DNA from: Mesorhizobium escarrei
GTDB lineage: Bacteria; Pseudomonadota; Alphaproteobacteria; Rhizobiales; Rhizobiaceae
Length of the DNA: 64,000 nucleotides
NCBI RefSeq assembly: GCF_935825525.1
Contig: NZ_CAKXZT010000149.1
Span: 1-64,000 of the forward strand
Direction: 5' to 3'
Every line of letters begins with the position of its first letter. Within the stretch, counting starts at the first letter, position 1. The notes beneath the pieces were generated by a model, which saw only the letters and a program-made list of their open reading frames with translations, searched no databases and was not told the DNA's origin. Positions 26,443 through 35,253 of this stretch are shown piece by piece. The position numbers and the translations under genes are program-made.

Positions 26443-27147
26443 ATGGCCTCCAGCACTCAGCTCGTCATAGAGGACGACCGGCAGCCGGCCCGTCTCGGTG
26501 ATCGCGTGTACCAGCAGATCAAGGAAAAATTGATCCGGGGCGCATATGAGCCCGGCGACAAGCTGACGGTTCGCGGCCTAGCCGAGGATCTGAGGGTGAG
26601 TTCCACGCCGGCGCGGGATGCCATCAATCGCCTGGCCCTCGAAGGGGCGCTGGTCTATGCCGGGCCAAAGACAGTCATTGTTCCCCATCTAGAACCACAA
26701 GCCCTTGAAGAAATTACGCTTATGCGCCTGGCTCTCGAGGGCCTAGCTGCCGAGAAAGCCGCCGCTCGTGTGGTCGACGAGGACATCGAGGCGCTTAAGG
26801 AGATGCAACTGCAAATCAACGCCGGCCTTGACGAAAGGCGATACGCGGAGGCGCTTTGGAGCAATAAGGAGTTCCACTTTTTGATCTACAAGCTGTGTGG
26901 CATGCCTTATCTGCTCGCGACGATCGAGACGTTGTGGCTAAGAATCGGGGCCTCGTTCAACGATCTCTATCCTGAATTTGCCGAAGCCAAATATGGTGTC
27001 CACAACCACATGGCTGCCATAGAAGGATTGGTCGAACGTGACGGCAGCGCTGTTCGCGCGGCGATCGAAAGCGACATCCGGGACGGCTATCGACGCATCA
27101 AACGCGCCAATCGCGAGCGACACGCAGGTCGATCGCGGCCAGCGTGA
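26443..27147 (+). CDS. GntR-family regulator, FadR subfamily (FCD domain)
   Basis: 234 aa from the ATG at 26443 (AGGA about 8 bases upstream). Winged helix in residues about 18-85 (GDRVYQQIKEKLIRGAYEPG, RGLAEDLRVSSTPARDAINR) and an FCD ligand-binding domain in 95-220, with metal-type His residues (EFHFLIYKL, VHNHMAAIEG). It sits between the leftward importer operon and the rightward aminotransferase operon and likely controls both. A TGTTGCAACA palindrome lies 40 bases after its stop, in front of the aminotransferase gene. Confidence 0.9.
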   Translation: MASSTQLVIEDDRQPARLGDRVYQQIKEKLIRGAYEPGDKLTVRGLAEDLRVSSTPARDAINRLALEGALVYAGPKTVIVPHLEPQALEEITLMRLALEGLAAEKAAARVVDEDIEALKEMQLQINAGLDERRYAEALWSNKEFHFLIYKLCGMPYLLATIETLWLRIGASFNDLYPEFAEAKYGVHNHMAAIEGLVERDGSAVRAAIESDIRDGYRRIKRANRERHAGRSRPA

Positions 27148-27184
27148 CGTTTTTATGTTGCGTCAATGCAAATTGTGTGTTTTT

Positions 27185-27194
27185 TGTTGCAACA
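27185..27194. promoter_or_regulatory. TGTTGCAACA palindrome before the aminotransferase operon
   Basis: A perfect 10-bp palindrome within TTTTTGTTGCAACATAAATG, 31 bases before the aminotransferase start. A half-site-like ATGTTGCG is 30 bases upstream (27154-27161). It is identical to the core of the two sites at 17030-17173. It probably binds the GntR protein encoded just upstream (inference). Confidence 0.5.
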
Positions 27195-27224
27195 TAAATG
27201 CAGTTGCGGCGGGAGACCCTCACG

Positions 27225-28556
27225 ATGTTCGTACAACACGATGCTCCGGATGAACCTCGTGGAGCGTCCAATCTGCTCTTCGATCGCGGACTTCGCGTTT
27301 TTCCCGATGGCACGACGCGAGTCACCGTCGAGCGTGATCCGGTCCCGCGCTATGCGAAGGCGGGTCGGGGCGCCTACCTGGAAGACGTAGACGGCAACCG
27401 TCTTCTGGACCTGAACAACAACTTCACCACGCTTATTCACGGTCACGCCTACGCGCCGATCGTGGAAGCCGTTTCGTCGCAGCTTGCCTGCGGAAGCTGC
27501 TTTGCGAACCCGACCGAGCATGAAATCAATCTTGCCGAACTGCTGATCGATCGTATTCCGTCGGTTGAACGAGTTCGCTTCGTCAACAGTGGCACCGAAG
27601 CCGTGATGTTCGCAATAAAGGCAGCGCGTGCATTCACGGACAGGCCTGCCATCGCCCGTATCGAAGGGTCTTTTCACGGCGCCTACGACTGGGCAGAGAT
27701 CGGCCAGGCAGGAACACCTTCTACTTGGGGACCACCAGAAGATCCGGTGCCAGTCCCGCTATATGCGGGCGTCCCGGCGGCTGTCGCAGATGACGTGCTC
27801 GTTTTGCGGTTCAACGATATTGAGGGTTTGCAGCGCCTGGGGGATGCCGCCGACAGACTGTCATGTATCCTTATCGATCCCATGCCCAGTCGCGCCGGTC
27901 TGATTGCCGCAGATTCCGATTATCTGAAGGCCGTGACGGCATCGGCACGCAGGAGTGGCGTCCTCATCATCGCCGATGAGGTGCTCAACCTGCGCCAAGG
28001 CTACCAAGGCGCATCGGCCCGATATGGACTTGAGCCTGACCTTGTCGCTATGGGCAAGATCATTGGCGGTGGCTTTCCCATAGGTGCCATCGGCGGTCGG
28101 GAAGACGTAATGCGCGTTTTCGGCACGCAGCAGGCCAAAGGAAGCCTACCGCAAGGAGGCACGTTTTCGGCCAACCCGGTTTCGATGCTCGCCGGCTACA
28201 TAGCCATGCAGGCGTTGACGAAGGACGAATTCGATCGGCTCGAACGACTGGGCAACCAAGTCAGGGCCGGTCTATCGGATACAATCAAGCGACATGGCGC
28301 ACGGTTTTCGGTAACTGGCGCCGCTTCGCTTTTCCGGATCCATCCGAAGGAAAACCCACCGCGCGAGTTCAGACAAGCGTTCTGCAATGGGGACGAGGCA
28401 GAGACGTTGATGAGATTGCATCGACATTTCCTGGCGTCCGGCATCCTCCTGCCAAATGGTGCAGCGGCCTCGTTGTCGACGCCCATGGGAGTGACAGAAA
28501 TGACCATGATTGTCGACTGCTTCGACGGTTTTCTCAGCCAAGCAAACCAACGATGA
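27225..28556 (+). CDS. Class III PLP aminotransferase (glutamate-1-semialdehyde aminomutase-like)
   Basis: 443 aa from the ATG at 27225, preceded by GGGAG. Typical class III blocks: GAYLEDVDGNRLLDLNNNF, RFVNSGTEAVMFAIKAAR, IEGSFHGAYDW, IIADEVLNLRQGYQG and the PLP-binding Lys in MGKIIGGGFPIGA (about residue 277). It resembles HemL-like aminotransferases outside haem synthesis. It is the first gene of an operon with a TPP enzyme and an SDR; together these suggest amine/keto conversion, carbon-carbon cleavage or ligation, and reduction of one substrate class. The substrate is unknown. Confidence 0.88.
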   Translation: MFVQHDAPDEPRGASNLLFDRGLRVFPDGTTRVTVERDPVPRYAKAGRGAYLEDVDGNRLLDLNNNFTTLIHGHAYAPIVEAVSSQLACGSCFANPTEHEINLAELLIDRIPSVERVRFVNSGTEAVMFAIKAARAFTDRPAIARIEGSFHGAYDWAEIGQAGTPSTWGPPEDPVPVPLYAGVPAAVADDVLVLRFNDIEGLQRLGDAADRLSCILIDPMPSRAGLIAADSDYLKAVTASARRSGVLIIADEVLNLRQGYQGASARYGLEPDLVAMGKIIGGGFPIGAIGGREDVMRVFGTQQAKGSLPQGGTFSANPVSMLAGYIAMQALTKDEFDRLERLGNQVRAGLSDTIKRHGARFSVTGAASLFRIHPKENPPREFRQAFCNGDEAETLMRLHRHFLASGILLPNGAAASLSTPMGVTEMTMIVDCFDGFLSQANQR

Positions 28557-28566
28557 AGTGGGGCTA

Positions 28567-30282
28567 ATGTCAGTAGATCTCTCCAACACGGTTGCCGGCC
28601 GCATTGCGCTGGCACTGAGACGCCATGACGTCTCTCATATTTTCGCACAGAGCTTGCCATCGGCGGTCATCCTGGCGGCCGAAGCTTTGGGAATCCGGCA
28701 GATCGCCTACAGGCAGGAAAACATGGGCGGCGCCATGGCGGATGGGTATGCCCGCCGCTCTGGCAAAATCGGCGTGGTGGCCGCGCAAAATGGGCCAGCC
28801 GCCACGCTGCTGGTTCCTCCCTTGTCTGAGGCGCTCAAGGCCAGCATACCGGTCGTGGCGATCGTGCAGGATGTCGAGCGCGACCAAGCCGACCGCAATG
28901 CTTTTCAGGAACTCGATCATCTGGGGCTATTTCAATCCTGCACCAAGTGGGTGCGCAAGGTTGTGGTGCCGGAGCGGATCGAAGATTACGTCGACGCTGC
29001 GTTCGCCATTGCAGGGTCAGGGCGACCGGGTCCCACCGCACTCGTGCTGCCGGCAGACCTCTTGCGCGCAAACTGGATTGGCGCGGAATTCCAGCGAACT
29101 GCCAATCTCGGCCACTGGCCAATCGATAGATTGCGCCCTTCTGAACGCGATGTCATCGTTGCGGCCCGACTTTTGAGCGAAGCACGATCGCCGGTCGTCA
29201 TAGCCGGAGGCGGTGTGCATGCGAGCGGGGCGTCAGTCGAACTTGCCTTGTTTCAGGACGAATGCGCACTTCCTGTTTTCACGACCTTCATGGGCAAGGG
29301 AGTGGTCGACGAATTTCATGAGCTCTCGGCCGGAGTGCTTGGTTCTCTTGTCGGGCCGTGTTCCCTAGGGCGTCATTCGGTGGCGCTGTTGAAGGATGCA
29401 GACGTCATTTTGCTGGTCGGCACCCGGACTAACCAAAACGGAACGGACAGCTGGACCCAAATATCTGCTGACAAGGCGATCATCCACATTGATGTGGATC
29501 CGGCGGAGGTTGGCCGCACCTATGAAGCAAAGGTGCGCCTGGTCGGCGACGCTGCCGAGACCCTGTGCGCGTTGCGCAAAGCCCTTTGCCAATCCGATCT
29601 TTCGCGACGGCGCGCCGCCAGGAGCCTGATCGCAAGCCGTATTGGCAGCTTCTGGACGCAATTTCATAACGAGCTTTCAAGCCGCCTTGAAAAGCGCTCG
29701 GGGCCGATCCGCCCCGAGCGGGTTATGGCCGAACTGCAGGCGCAGATTTCGCCGGAGACGACCATCGTAGCCGACGCCAGCTATTCATCGATGTGGGTCG
29801 CCGGCCAGCTTCGGGCGTTGTCGCCGGGGATGCGGTTTTTGACCCCTCGTGGTCTGGCCGGGCTGGGGTGGGGAATTCCACTCGCCATCGGGGCAAAGGC
29901 CGCGCGACCGGAACACCCGGTGGTGGTCATCGTTGGCGACGGTGGATTTGCACACAGTTGGGCCGAGCTTGAGACCATGGTTCGCTGCAAACTTCCAATT
30001 ACGGTGGTTGTACTCAACAACGGCATTCTCGGCTTTCAGCGAGATGCCGAGTCAGTCAAGTTCGGTGCCTTCACGAGTGCGTGTCACTTGGGTCAGGTCG
30101 ATCATGCAATGATCGCGAGGGCTTGCGGCTGCACGGCGGTTCGGATTGAATCGGCGGACCAGATTTCTGATGCGTTGCGGGCCGGCATGGCTGCAAATTC
30201 TCCTTTTGTCATTGAAGTCATGACCGACCCAGCTGCTCATCCGCCTCTATCGCTGTTTGCGGAGGTCGACGCCGCAGCATGA
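28567..30282 (+). CDS. Thiamine pyrophosphate-dependent enzyme (acetolactate synthase-like)
   Basis: 571 aa from the ATG at 28567, 10 bases after the aminotransferase stop. Three-domain TPP enzyme: the N-terminal PYR domain has the catalytic Glu in RQENMGGAMADGYAR, the central domain includes VVIAGGGVHASGA, and the C-terminal PP domain has the TPP/Mg motif GDGGFAHSW...NN. It belongs to the acetolactate synthase/benzoylformate decarboxylase/sulfopyruvate decarboxylase superfamily. The specific reaction is not clear. Confidence 0.88.
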   Translation: MSVDLSNTVAGRIALALRRHDVSHIFAQSLPSAVILAAEALGIRQIAYRQENMGGAMADGYARRSGKIGVVAAQNGPAATLLVPPLSEALKASIPVVAIVQDVERDQADRNAFQELDHLGLFQSCTKWVRKVVVPERIEDYVDAAFAIAGSGRPGPTALVLPADLLRANWIGAEFQRTANLGHWPIDRLRPSERDVIVAARLLSEARSPVVIAGGGVHASGASVELALFQDECALPVFTTFMGKGVVDEFHELSAGVLGSLVGPCSLGRHSVALLKDADVILLVGTRTNQNGTDSWTQISADKAIIHIDVDPAEVGRTYEAKVRLVGDAAETLCALRKALCQSDLSRRRAARSLIASRIGSFWTQFHNELSSRLEKRSGPIRPERVMAELQAQISPETTIVADASYSSMWVAGQLRALSPGMRFLTPRGLAGLGWGIPLAIGAKAARPEHPVVVIVGDGGFAHSWAELETMVRCKLPITVVVLNNGILGFQRDAESVKFGAFTSACHLGQVDHAMIARACGCTAVRIESADQISDALRAGMAANSPFVIEVMTDPAAHPPLSLFAEVDAAA

Positions 30283-31055
30283 TCGATGGCAGCGAACCGC
30301 AGATCGCCGTGATCACCGGCGGCACGACCGGGATAGGACTCGCGACCGCGCGTCGGCTTCTTTCTCGAAATTACCTGGTTGCGGTGTTCAGCCAGCGCCA
30401 GGAAAGCGTCGAGGCTGCGCGCGACGAATTGGCCAAAGAGTTCGGTACGGAGCGGATCTTCGCCCGACCCGTCGACTTGGCAATGCCGGCGCAGATTGAA
30501 GCGTTTTTCGTTGCACTTGGCGCAAGATGGGGCACGCCGCACGCACTGGTCTGCAACGCAGGTGTTTCGCCCAAGGGAACTGACGGTGCCACTCCCTTTA
30601 ACGAGATCCAGTTGAAAGAGTGGAACGAAGTCTTGGCTGTCAATCTGACCGGAGCGATGCTCTGCTGCCAGGCAGTCGGCCCAGCCATGATGGAGCGCGG
30701 TTTCGGCCGTATCGTTATGATCGGCTCGGTCGCAGCGCGCACGCGGCCCAAAATTGCTGGGGCGAGCTACGTCGCCTCAAAGGCTGCGCTGTCGGGACTG
30801 ACCAAATCGTTGGTTACTAACTATGCGCCTTTTGGCATCACCGTGAATGTGGTCGCGCCGGGCCGGATCCTGACAAACATGGCTGGAGAACCGGACACTC
30901 CCACCAACAGGGCAGCACTTGCTGCTATTCCGGCCGGTAGACTCGGCCAGCCCGATGACGTTGCGGCCGTCGTCGAGTTTCTGATCTCTCACGAAGCCGG
31001 ATTTGTGAATGGCGCGGTCGTGGACGTCAATGGCGGAGAATTCCTGCCTCTGTAG
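30279..31055 (+). CDS. Short-chain dehydrogenase/reductase
   Basis: 258 aa; the ATG overlaps the TPP-enzyme stop (ATGA). NAD(P)-binding GGTTGIG, NAG motif (CNAGVSPKG), catalytic Ser in MIGSVAAR and YxxxK at YVASK (Tyr about 164, Lys 168). C-terminal VNGAVVDVNGGEF is typical of FabG-like SDRs. It is likely the reductive or oxidative step that acts on the product of the two preceding enzymes. Confidence 0.9.
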   Translation: MIDGSEPQIAVITGGTTGIGLATARRLLSRNYLVAVFSQRQESVEAARDELAKEFGTERIFARPVDLAMPAQIEAFFVALGARWGTPHALVCNAGVSPKGTDGATPFNEIQLKEWNEVLAVNLTGAMLCCQAVGPAMMERGFGRIVMIGSVAARTRPKIAGASYVASKAALSGLTKSLVTNYAPFGITVNVVAPGRILTNMAGEPDTPTNRAALAAIPAGRLGQPDDVAAVVEFLISHEAGFVNGAVVDVNGGEFLPL

Positions 31056-31156
31056 GTGTGCTGATCGAGGCCATCTGGCGAGCAGACGGGAGCGGGTGCG
31101 AAATGATGACGACGTGAAAATGCGAGAATGTGCCTAACGCTACGGGAGGTGATAAA

Positions 31157-31900
31157 ATGAAACCTGTTGTGGTCTTGAGCTCTGAAGACGCAGAATTCTG
31201 CTTTCTTCTCCAATACATCCTTGAGGCCGAGGGGTATGCGGTGTGTCTGGCTAGCAAACCGGCTCAGGTGGTCCGTCTTGCGGATCACCCCAATACGCAT
31301 GCCATCCTTCTTGATTGCTCGTCGAACAACCTCGATGCGATATGTGAAGGACTGAGACGCAGCGCCCTAACTGGCCGCATTCCGATTGCGGCACTGGTTG
31401 GCGCCAACAGCGATCGTCACATCGAACTGATCGAAGCGGGTATCGATGAAAGCCTTGTCCGTCCCTTGGCGCCCGCCAGACTTCTGCAGTTTCTCAAGAC
31501 AGGTGCGACGAGTGGTCTACCTGGCGAGGGTCTCGGCCAATTGGGATCAGGTAGGACGCTGCGACAGCTCGAGATCGAAATGAACCTTGCCAGCCAAAGG
31601 GTCAGATGCAATGGGCGGCCGCTGGATCTGGCGCCGATCGGGTTCCGGCTGTTGCAGTGTTTTCTCCAGTTTCCGAACACGGTGCACAGCAGATCATCGC
31701 TCATCGCAGCGGCATGGCGCGGAACGAGACCCGTCGATCCGCGTACGGTCGACGTTCATATCGGGCGATTGAGGCAGGCGTTGCGACAATTGAGCGGTTA
31801 CGATGCAATTCGAACGGTCCGCACGGCCGGTTACATGTTGGAAACCCGCGCGGGCCGCAGCGCGCGGCCATCCCGCCATATGCGGGCTGTAGAGGGGTAA
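31157..31900 (+). CDS. Second orphan OmpR/PhoB-type regulator with degenerate receiver
   Basis: About 247 aa from the ATG at 31157 (GGGAGGTGAT upstream). It is built like the regulator at 17231: the receiver has LLDC with Asp at residue 53, the strand-5 Lys is lacking (VRPLAP), and the winged helix has EEFIRAAW replaced by SSLIAAAWRGTRPVDPRTVDV, then HIGRLRQAL and TVRTAGYML. Unlike the first it retains an acidic pair (SSEDAE). No kinase is nearby. It lies 100 bases after the SDR gene on the same strand and may be co-transcribed. Confidence 0.82.
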   Translation: MKPVVVLSSEDAEFCFLLQYILEAEGYAVCLASKPAQVVRLADHPNTHAILLDCSSNNLDAICEGLRRSALTGRIPIAALVGANSDRHIELIEAGIDESLVRPLAPARLLQFLKTGATSGLPGEGLGQLGSGRTLRQLEIEMNLASQRVRCNGRPLDLAPIGFRLLQCFLQFPNTVHSRSSLIAAAWRGTRPVDPRTVDVHIGRLRQALRQLSGYDAIRTVRTAGYMLETRAGRSARPSRHMRAVEG

Positions 31901-32194
31901 TTTGTTCGAAGCTCTATTTTGTCTTCCGGATTGGTGTCGAATCCTCGTCACCTGTCGTACCGGTTGGGCGGGAGCGCATGGTTTTTTCAATCTTCCGATC
32001 AGCTCCACGCGTTACGATTCGATAACCGCAACGTCATCTCTGACGAAACCAAGGTCGCCGGTGCGTCTCTACAAGCAGATCCGGTCATCGACAGACGCAA
32101 AGGCAGACGGGACGTGCCTCGTTTCATAATATTCCACCCCTGAGCTTCGCTCATGACTCTGCTTCTCCCGTATTCAGCGTCGGCGTGACACTGC

Positions 32195-32902
32195 ATGATT
32201 GAGCGGCCAAGCTCCGATCCCAAATACCAACTGGATGAATTCGAGACCTTCATAGCGTTGGAGGTTGAGCGTGCCTTGGCTCGGCGCGACCAATCGAGAA
32301 AAACCGCTGTCTCAGCTGGCAAGATCGCTGGCGGCGTTGCTGCGGCAGTGGCGCTTCTTGCACCCGTCCATTTGCGCGCCATTGACAGTATGCAGGACGA
32401 CTTGCCCAGACTGGCGTCAGAGTTTGTGCGATCGCTTGCGGTCAGGGCGATGCTTCGTTCGGAAATGATCGTCGTAAGCCAAGCGCAACATCCCGCCGCC
32501 GCCCCAGTCGCAGGTGACCCTTTCCAGGACCTGCCGGATCAGAAAGACCGCCTTGAAACGATGTTGATCGAAGACTGGGCTGGGCAGGTCGTGGGGCAGA
32601 CGTATTTGGAAGAACAGCTTCATATACCCCGATCGACACTCCACCTGTGGAGGCGGCACAATGAGGTCGTCGCATTGCGGGTGGGGAGCCGCAAACATGT
32701 CTTTCCCTTGGCCCAATTCGTAGATGGCAGGCCCGTTCCTGGAATAAGGGACGTGCTCTCCTGCATTGCGAACCCACGGCGAGCGTGGTTCTGGCTGAAT
32801 AGCCCTTCGTCCTGTCTCGACGGCCGGACCCCCATTGCCATGCTCCGGCAAGATTTTGTCGCAGAGGTCGTCTCAGCCTTGAGCCGCAACGCGTCATTCT
32901 AA
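32195..32902 (+). CDS. DUF2384-like (MbcA/ParS/Xre antitoxin-type) protein with N-terminal hydrophobic segment
   Basis: 235 aa. Residues about 42-60 form a hydrophobic stretch (KIAGGVAAAVALLAPVHL). The C-terminal part has a helix-turn-helix-like region (GQTYLEEQLHIPRSTLHLWR) and ends with AWFWLNSPSSCLDGRTPIAM, resembling the W-LN-P...L-G-x-TP pattern of the toxin-binding domain in Xre/MbcA/ParS antitoxins. The expected RES-domain toxin gene is not adjacent. Start choice (32195) is uncertain; no strong ribosome-binding site is seen. Family assignment is tentative. Confidence 0.5.
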   Translation: MIERPSSDPKYQLDEFETFIALEVERALARRDQSRKTAVSAGKIAGGVAAAVALLAPVHLRAIDSMQDDLPRLASEFVRSLAVRAMLRSEMIVVSQAQHPAAAPVAGDPFQDLPDQKDRLETMLIEDWAGQVVGQTYLEEQLHIPRSTLHLWRRHNEVVALRVGSRKHVFPLAQFVDGRPVPGIRDVLSCIANPRRAWFWLNSPSSCLDGRTPIAMLRQDFVAEVVSALSRNASF

Positions 32903-33148
32903 AAGCACCACTGAGAGCTGCTGCAACAGTAACTCCTATAGGCACCGCGATCCTTTGTCGCCGCTTGATCTATCGGTCGGATATTTCTGGCGACGTCGAT
33001 AGTGCACGAATAGCACAAAGTATACAAACTGCACGTTCTAAACTTGTTGAACAATATTCATGATGTATTGTGTCATTTAAGCAACGAAGCTTTCTCATGC
33101 TCAATAAAATTTACTTACGTCTCGGTTAATTAATTGAATTTCGACGAG

Positions 33149-33255
33149 ATCTAAACTTCATTTAGATTCCGAGAAAGGCACGGGAACCCGCCTTTCTCAA
33201 TCGCAGGACGGGTGGGCACGCTGTGCTTCGGCATAAAGGCCCGGACCCTTTTTTT
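33149..33255 (+). promoter_or_regulatory. Structured leader of the porin gene with terminator-like hairpin
   Basis: Three potential stems in order. ATCTAAA/TTTAGAT (33149-33155 with 33161-33167). GAGAAAGGC/GCCTTTCTC (33171-33179 with 33190-33198), which encloses a further CGGG/CCCG pair. Then a GGGTGGGC/GCCC..ACCC stem ending in seven T residues (33249-33255), 11 bases before the porin ribosome-binding site. The last looks like an intrinsic terminator inside the leader. The DNA upstream (32,990-33,150) is AT-rich and probably holds the promoter. Confidence 0.5.
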
Positions 33256-33278
33256 AAAAACTTTTGGAGGGTACGAAC

Positions 33279-34427
33279 ATGAACCTTAAGAGCCTTCTTC
33301 TTGGATCTGCTGCGGCGCTGGTTGCCGTTTCCGATGCGCGCGCCGCCGACGCTGTCGTCGTCGCCGAGCCGGAAGCCGCTGAATACGTCCGGATCTGCGA
33401 CGTCTACGGTGCTGGCTACTTCTACATCCCCGGCACCGAGACCTGCCTGCGCATCGGCGGCTATGTCCGTTACGACATCGCCGCCGGCGACGCTGGTTCG
33501 TTTGATGGCGCTAACCATGTTCCAGACCGGATGGGCAACGGCACCAACTCTGCCTGGGAAAAGAATGCGCGCTTCACGCTGAAGACCTGGACCGGTCAAC
33601 AAACCGAGCTCGGCGCTTTGAAGACCTATACCGAGGCCCGCATCAACTTCGGCAATAATGGCGGTGACTATGCCACAGGAGGCACCAACTGGCAGGCCCG
33701 CGACAAGGGTCTGACGTTGAACTTTGCCTGGATCCAGCTCGGCGGGCTGCGCGCCGGCAAGGACGAATCGGCGTTCGATACGTTCATTGGCTATGCCGGC
33801 AGTGTCATCAACGATACGCTGATCCCCTATGGTGGATTGGGCACCAACGTCGTCCAGTATTATTTTGAGGCCAGCAACGGCTTTTCGTCCGTGATTTCGC
33901 TCGAACAAGGGTCAGGCGTGGTTGGCACGATCGATAGCTACGTTCCGCATGTCGTCGGCGGTTTGAAGTTTGCGCGGGCCTGGGGTGCGGTAACCGGCGT
34001 GGTAGCTTACGACAGCAACTATGAAGAGGTGGCCGGGAAGGTTCGCCTCGACGTTACGCCGATGCAGAATCTGTCGCTGTTCATCATGGCCGGCTATGGC
34101 ACCGACGACAACCTCCTGGACGACTTGAACAACACAATCGACGCCAACGGCCGCGGCTTTTACAAGCAATGGGGTGGCAACTGGGCGATCTGGGGTGGCG
34201 GCACCTACAAGATCAACCAGAAGACTTCGTTCAATGTCCAGATCTCCTATGACCACGACAAGAATTTTGCGGTCGCGACGAACATTGCATATGAAATCGT
34301 GCCGGGCTTCAAAGTCACGGGCGAAATTGACTATCTTGAGGTGGGGTCAAAGGACACGTACAACTGGACCGACGCCACCGACAAATCCAACATCGGCGGC
34401 ATTGTCCGCTTTCAGCGCTCGTTCTAA
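33279..34427 (+). CDS. Outer-membrane porin (Porin_2 family)
   Basis: 382 aa from the ATG at 33279 with GGAGG upstream. Signal peptide residues 1-22 (SDARAADA). The mature start CDVYGAGYFYIPGTETCLR, then IGGYVRYDI, with its two Cys residues, is characteristic of Rhizobiales Omp2/porin-2 proteins. Many alternating aromatic beta strands follow, ending in a C-terminal Phe (RFQRSF), the outer-membrane assembly signal. It should form a trimeric general porin. It has a long structured leader. Confidence 0.92.
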   Translation: MNLKSLLLGSAAALVAVSDARAADAVVVAEPEAAEYVRICDVYGAGYFYIPGTETCLRIGGYVRYDIAAGDAGSFDGANHVPDRMGNGTNSAWEKNARFTLKTWTGQQTELGALKTYTEARINFGNNGGDYATGGTNWQARDKGLTLNFAWIQLGGLRAGKDESAFDTFIGYAGSVINDTLIPYGGLGTNVVQYYFEASNGFSSVISLEQGSGVVGTIDSYVPHVVGGLKFARAWGAVTGVVAYDSNYEEVAGKVRLDVTPMQNLSLFIMAGYGTDDNLLDDLNNTIDANGRGFYKQWGGNWAIWGGGTYKINQKTSFNVQISYDHDKNFAVATNIAYEIVPGFKVTGEIDYLEVGSKDTYNWTDATDKSNIGGIVRFQRSF

Positions 34428-34881
34428 CAGACCAGCACGCGTGGCAGAGATGGCCCACAATGACAACTTGGGCCATCTCGGCTTGGCACTCTGCCGCTCA
34501 CGACCCGAATCTAAAGATCTGAAGCTTGGGCCCGGATGTCTGGCTGCCACGAGAGGCCCGCACACGCCGATGATCGTGACGACTATTGCGCCACGGGAAA
34601 CGACTGTTTTGTTTACGCAACATCTTTTGAAGCCTGCCTTCATGACGTTCGAGAGCACATCATGACGCTGCGACAGGATTCCTATGTCGGCGTTCGGATC
34701 GGATGCCATTGTAGCCCTAGCCTATGGTCAATGCCGGCGGCATCAGCATCACCCATTTAGGGATTAGCCCAGGGCTCAACCTCGTAGTCCATAGATTTTC
34801 AGCGGAGGACAATCCGGCGCGTGATCTGTCTGCCTTAAGACATATTCGGCATGACATCGCGCCGTTTGCACCGGGACTGCT
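34428..34881. other. Intergenic stretch, no gene seen
   Basis: About 450 bases between the converging porin and HTH genes. Short frames lack start signals or family features, and no clear terminator is visible after the porin stop. Confidence 0.4.
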
Positions 34882-35253
34882 TTATTTTTCTTTGCGAGGT
34901 GACCGCTCGAACTGTCGGATCTGTTCGAAGATCGTTTCGGGGATCGAAAATCGTCGCGCCTTACCACGTCCAAGGGTATTCCTGACCTCAACTTCATCCA
35001 GCAGCCTGCGTTTGACCAAACATGCGATAGTCTCATAGACGCCACCGCGCGTGAGCCCAGTCTCGGCCGTTATTGCGGCAAGGGTCAGCGGCTGGTTGCC
35101 GACATGCATGCAATAAAGGACGCTCATCAAGCCGACCTGCTTTAGCCGGGACGAAGCGGTCTCGTCCTCCAACGGATTGTCCATGATTTCGCGCATGACG
35201 AAGGCGGTGAACGACAATGCGCGCCAGCTGCTGTCCAATGCTCTTGAAACCAT
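34882..35253 (-). CDS. MarR-like winged-helix regulator
   Basis: 123 aa. The central helix-turn-helix (LTLAAITAETGLTRGGVYETI, then ACLVKRRLLDEVEVRN as the wing) is of the MarR/PadR-like type, and flanking helices would dimerise. The preferred start could also be one of the internal ATGs (MREIMDNP). Solitary; its target is unknown. Confidence 0.7.
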   Translation of the reverse strand: MVSRALDSSWRALSFTAFVMREIMDNPLEDETASSRLKQVGLMSVLYCMHVGNQPLTLAAITAETGLTRGGVYETIACLVKRRLLDEVEVRNTLGRGKARRFSIPETIFEQIRQFERSPRKEK

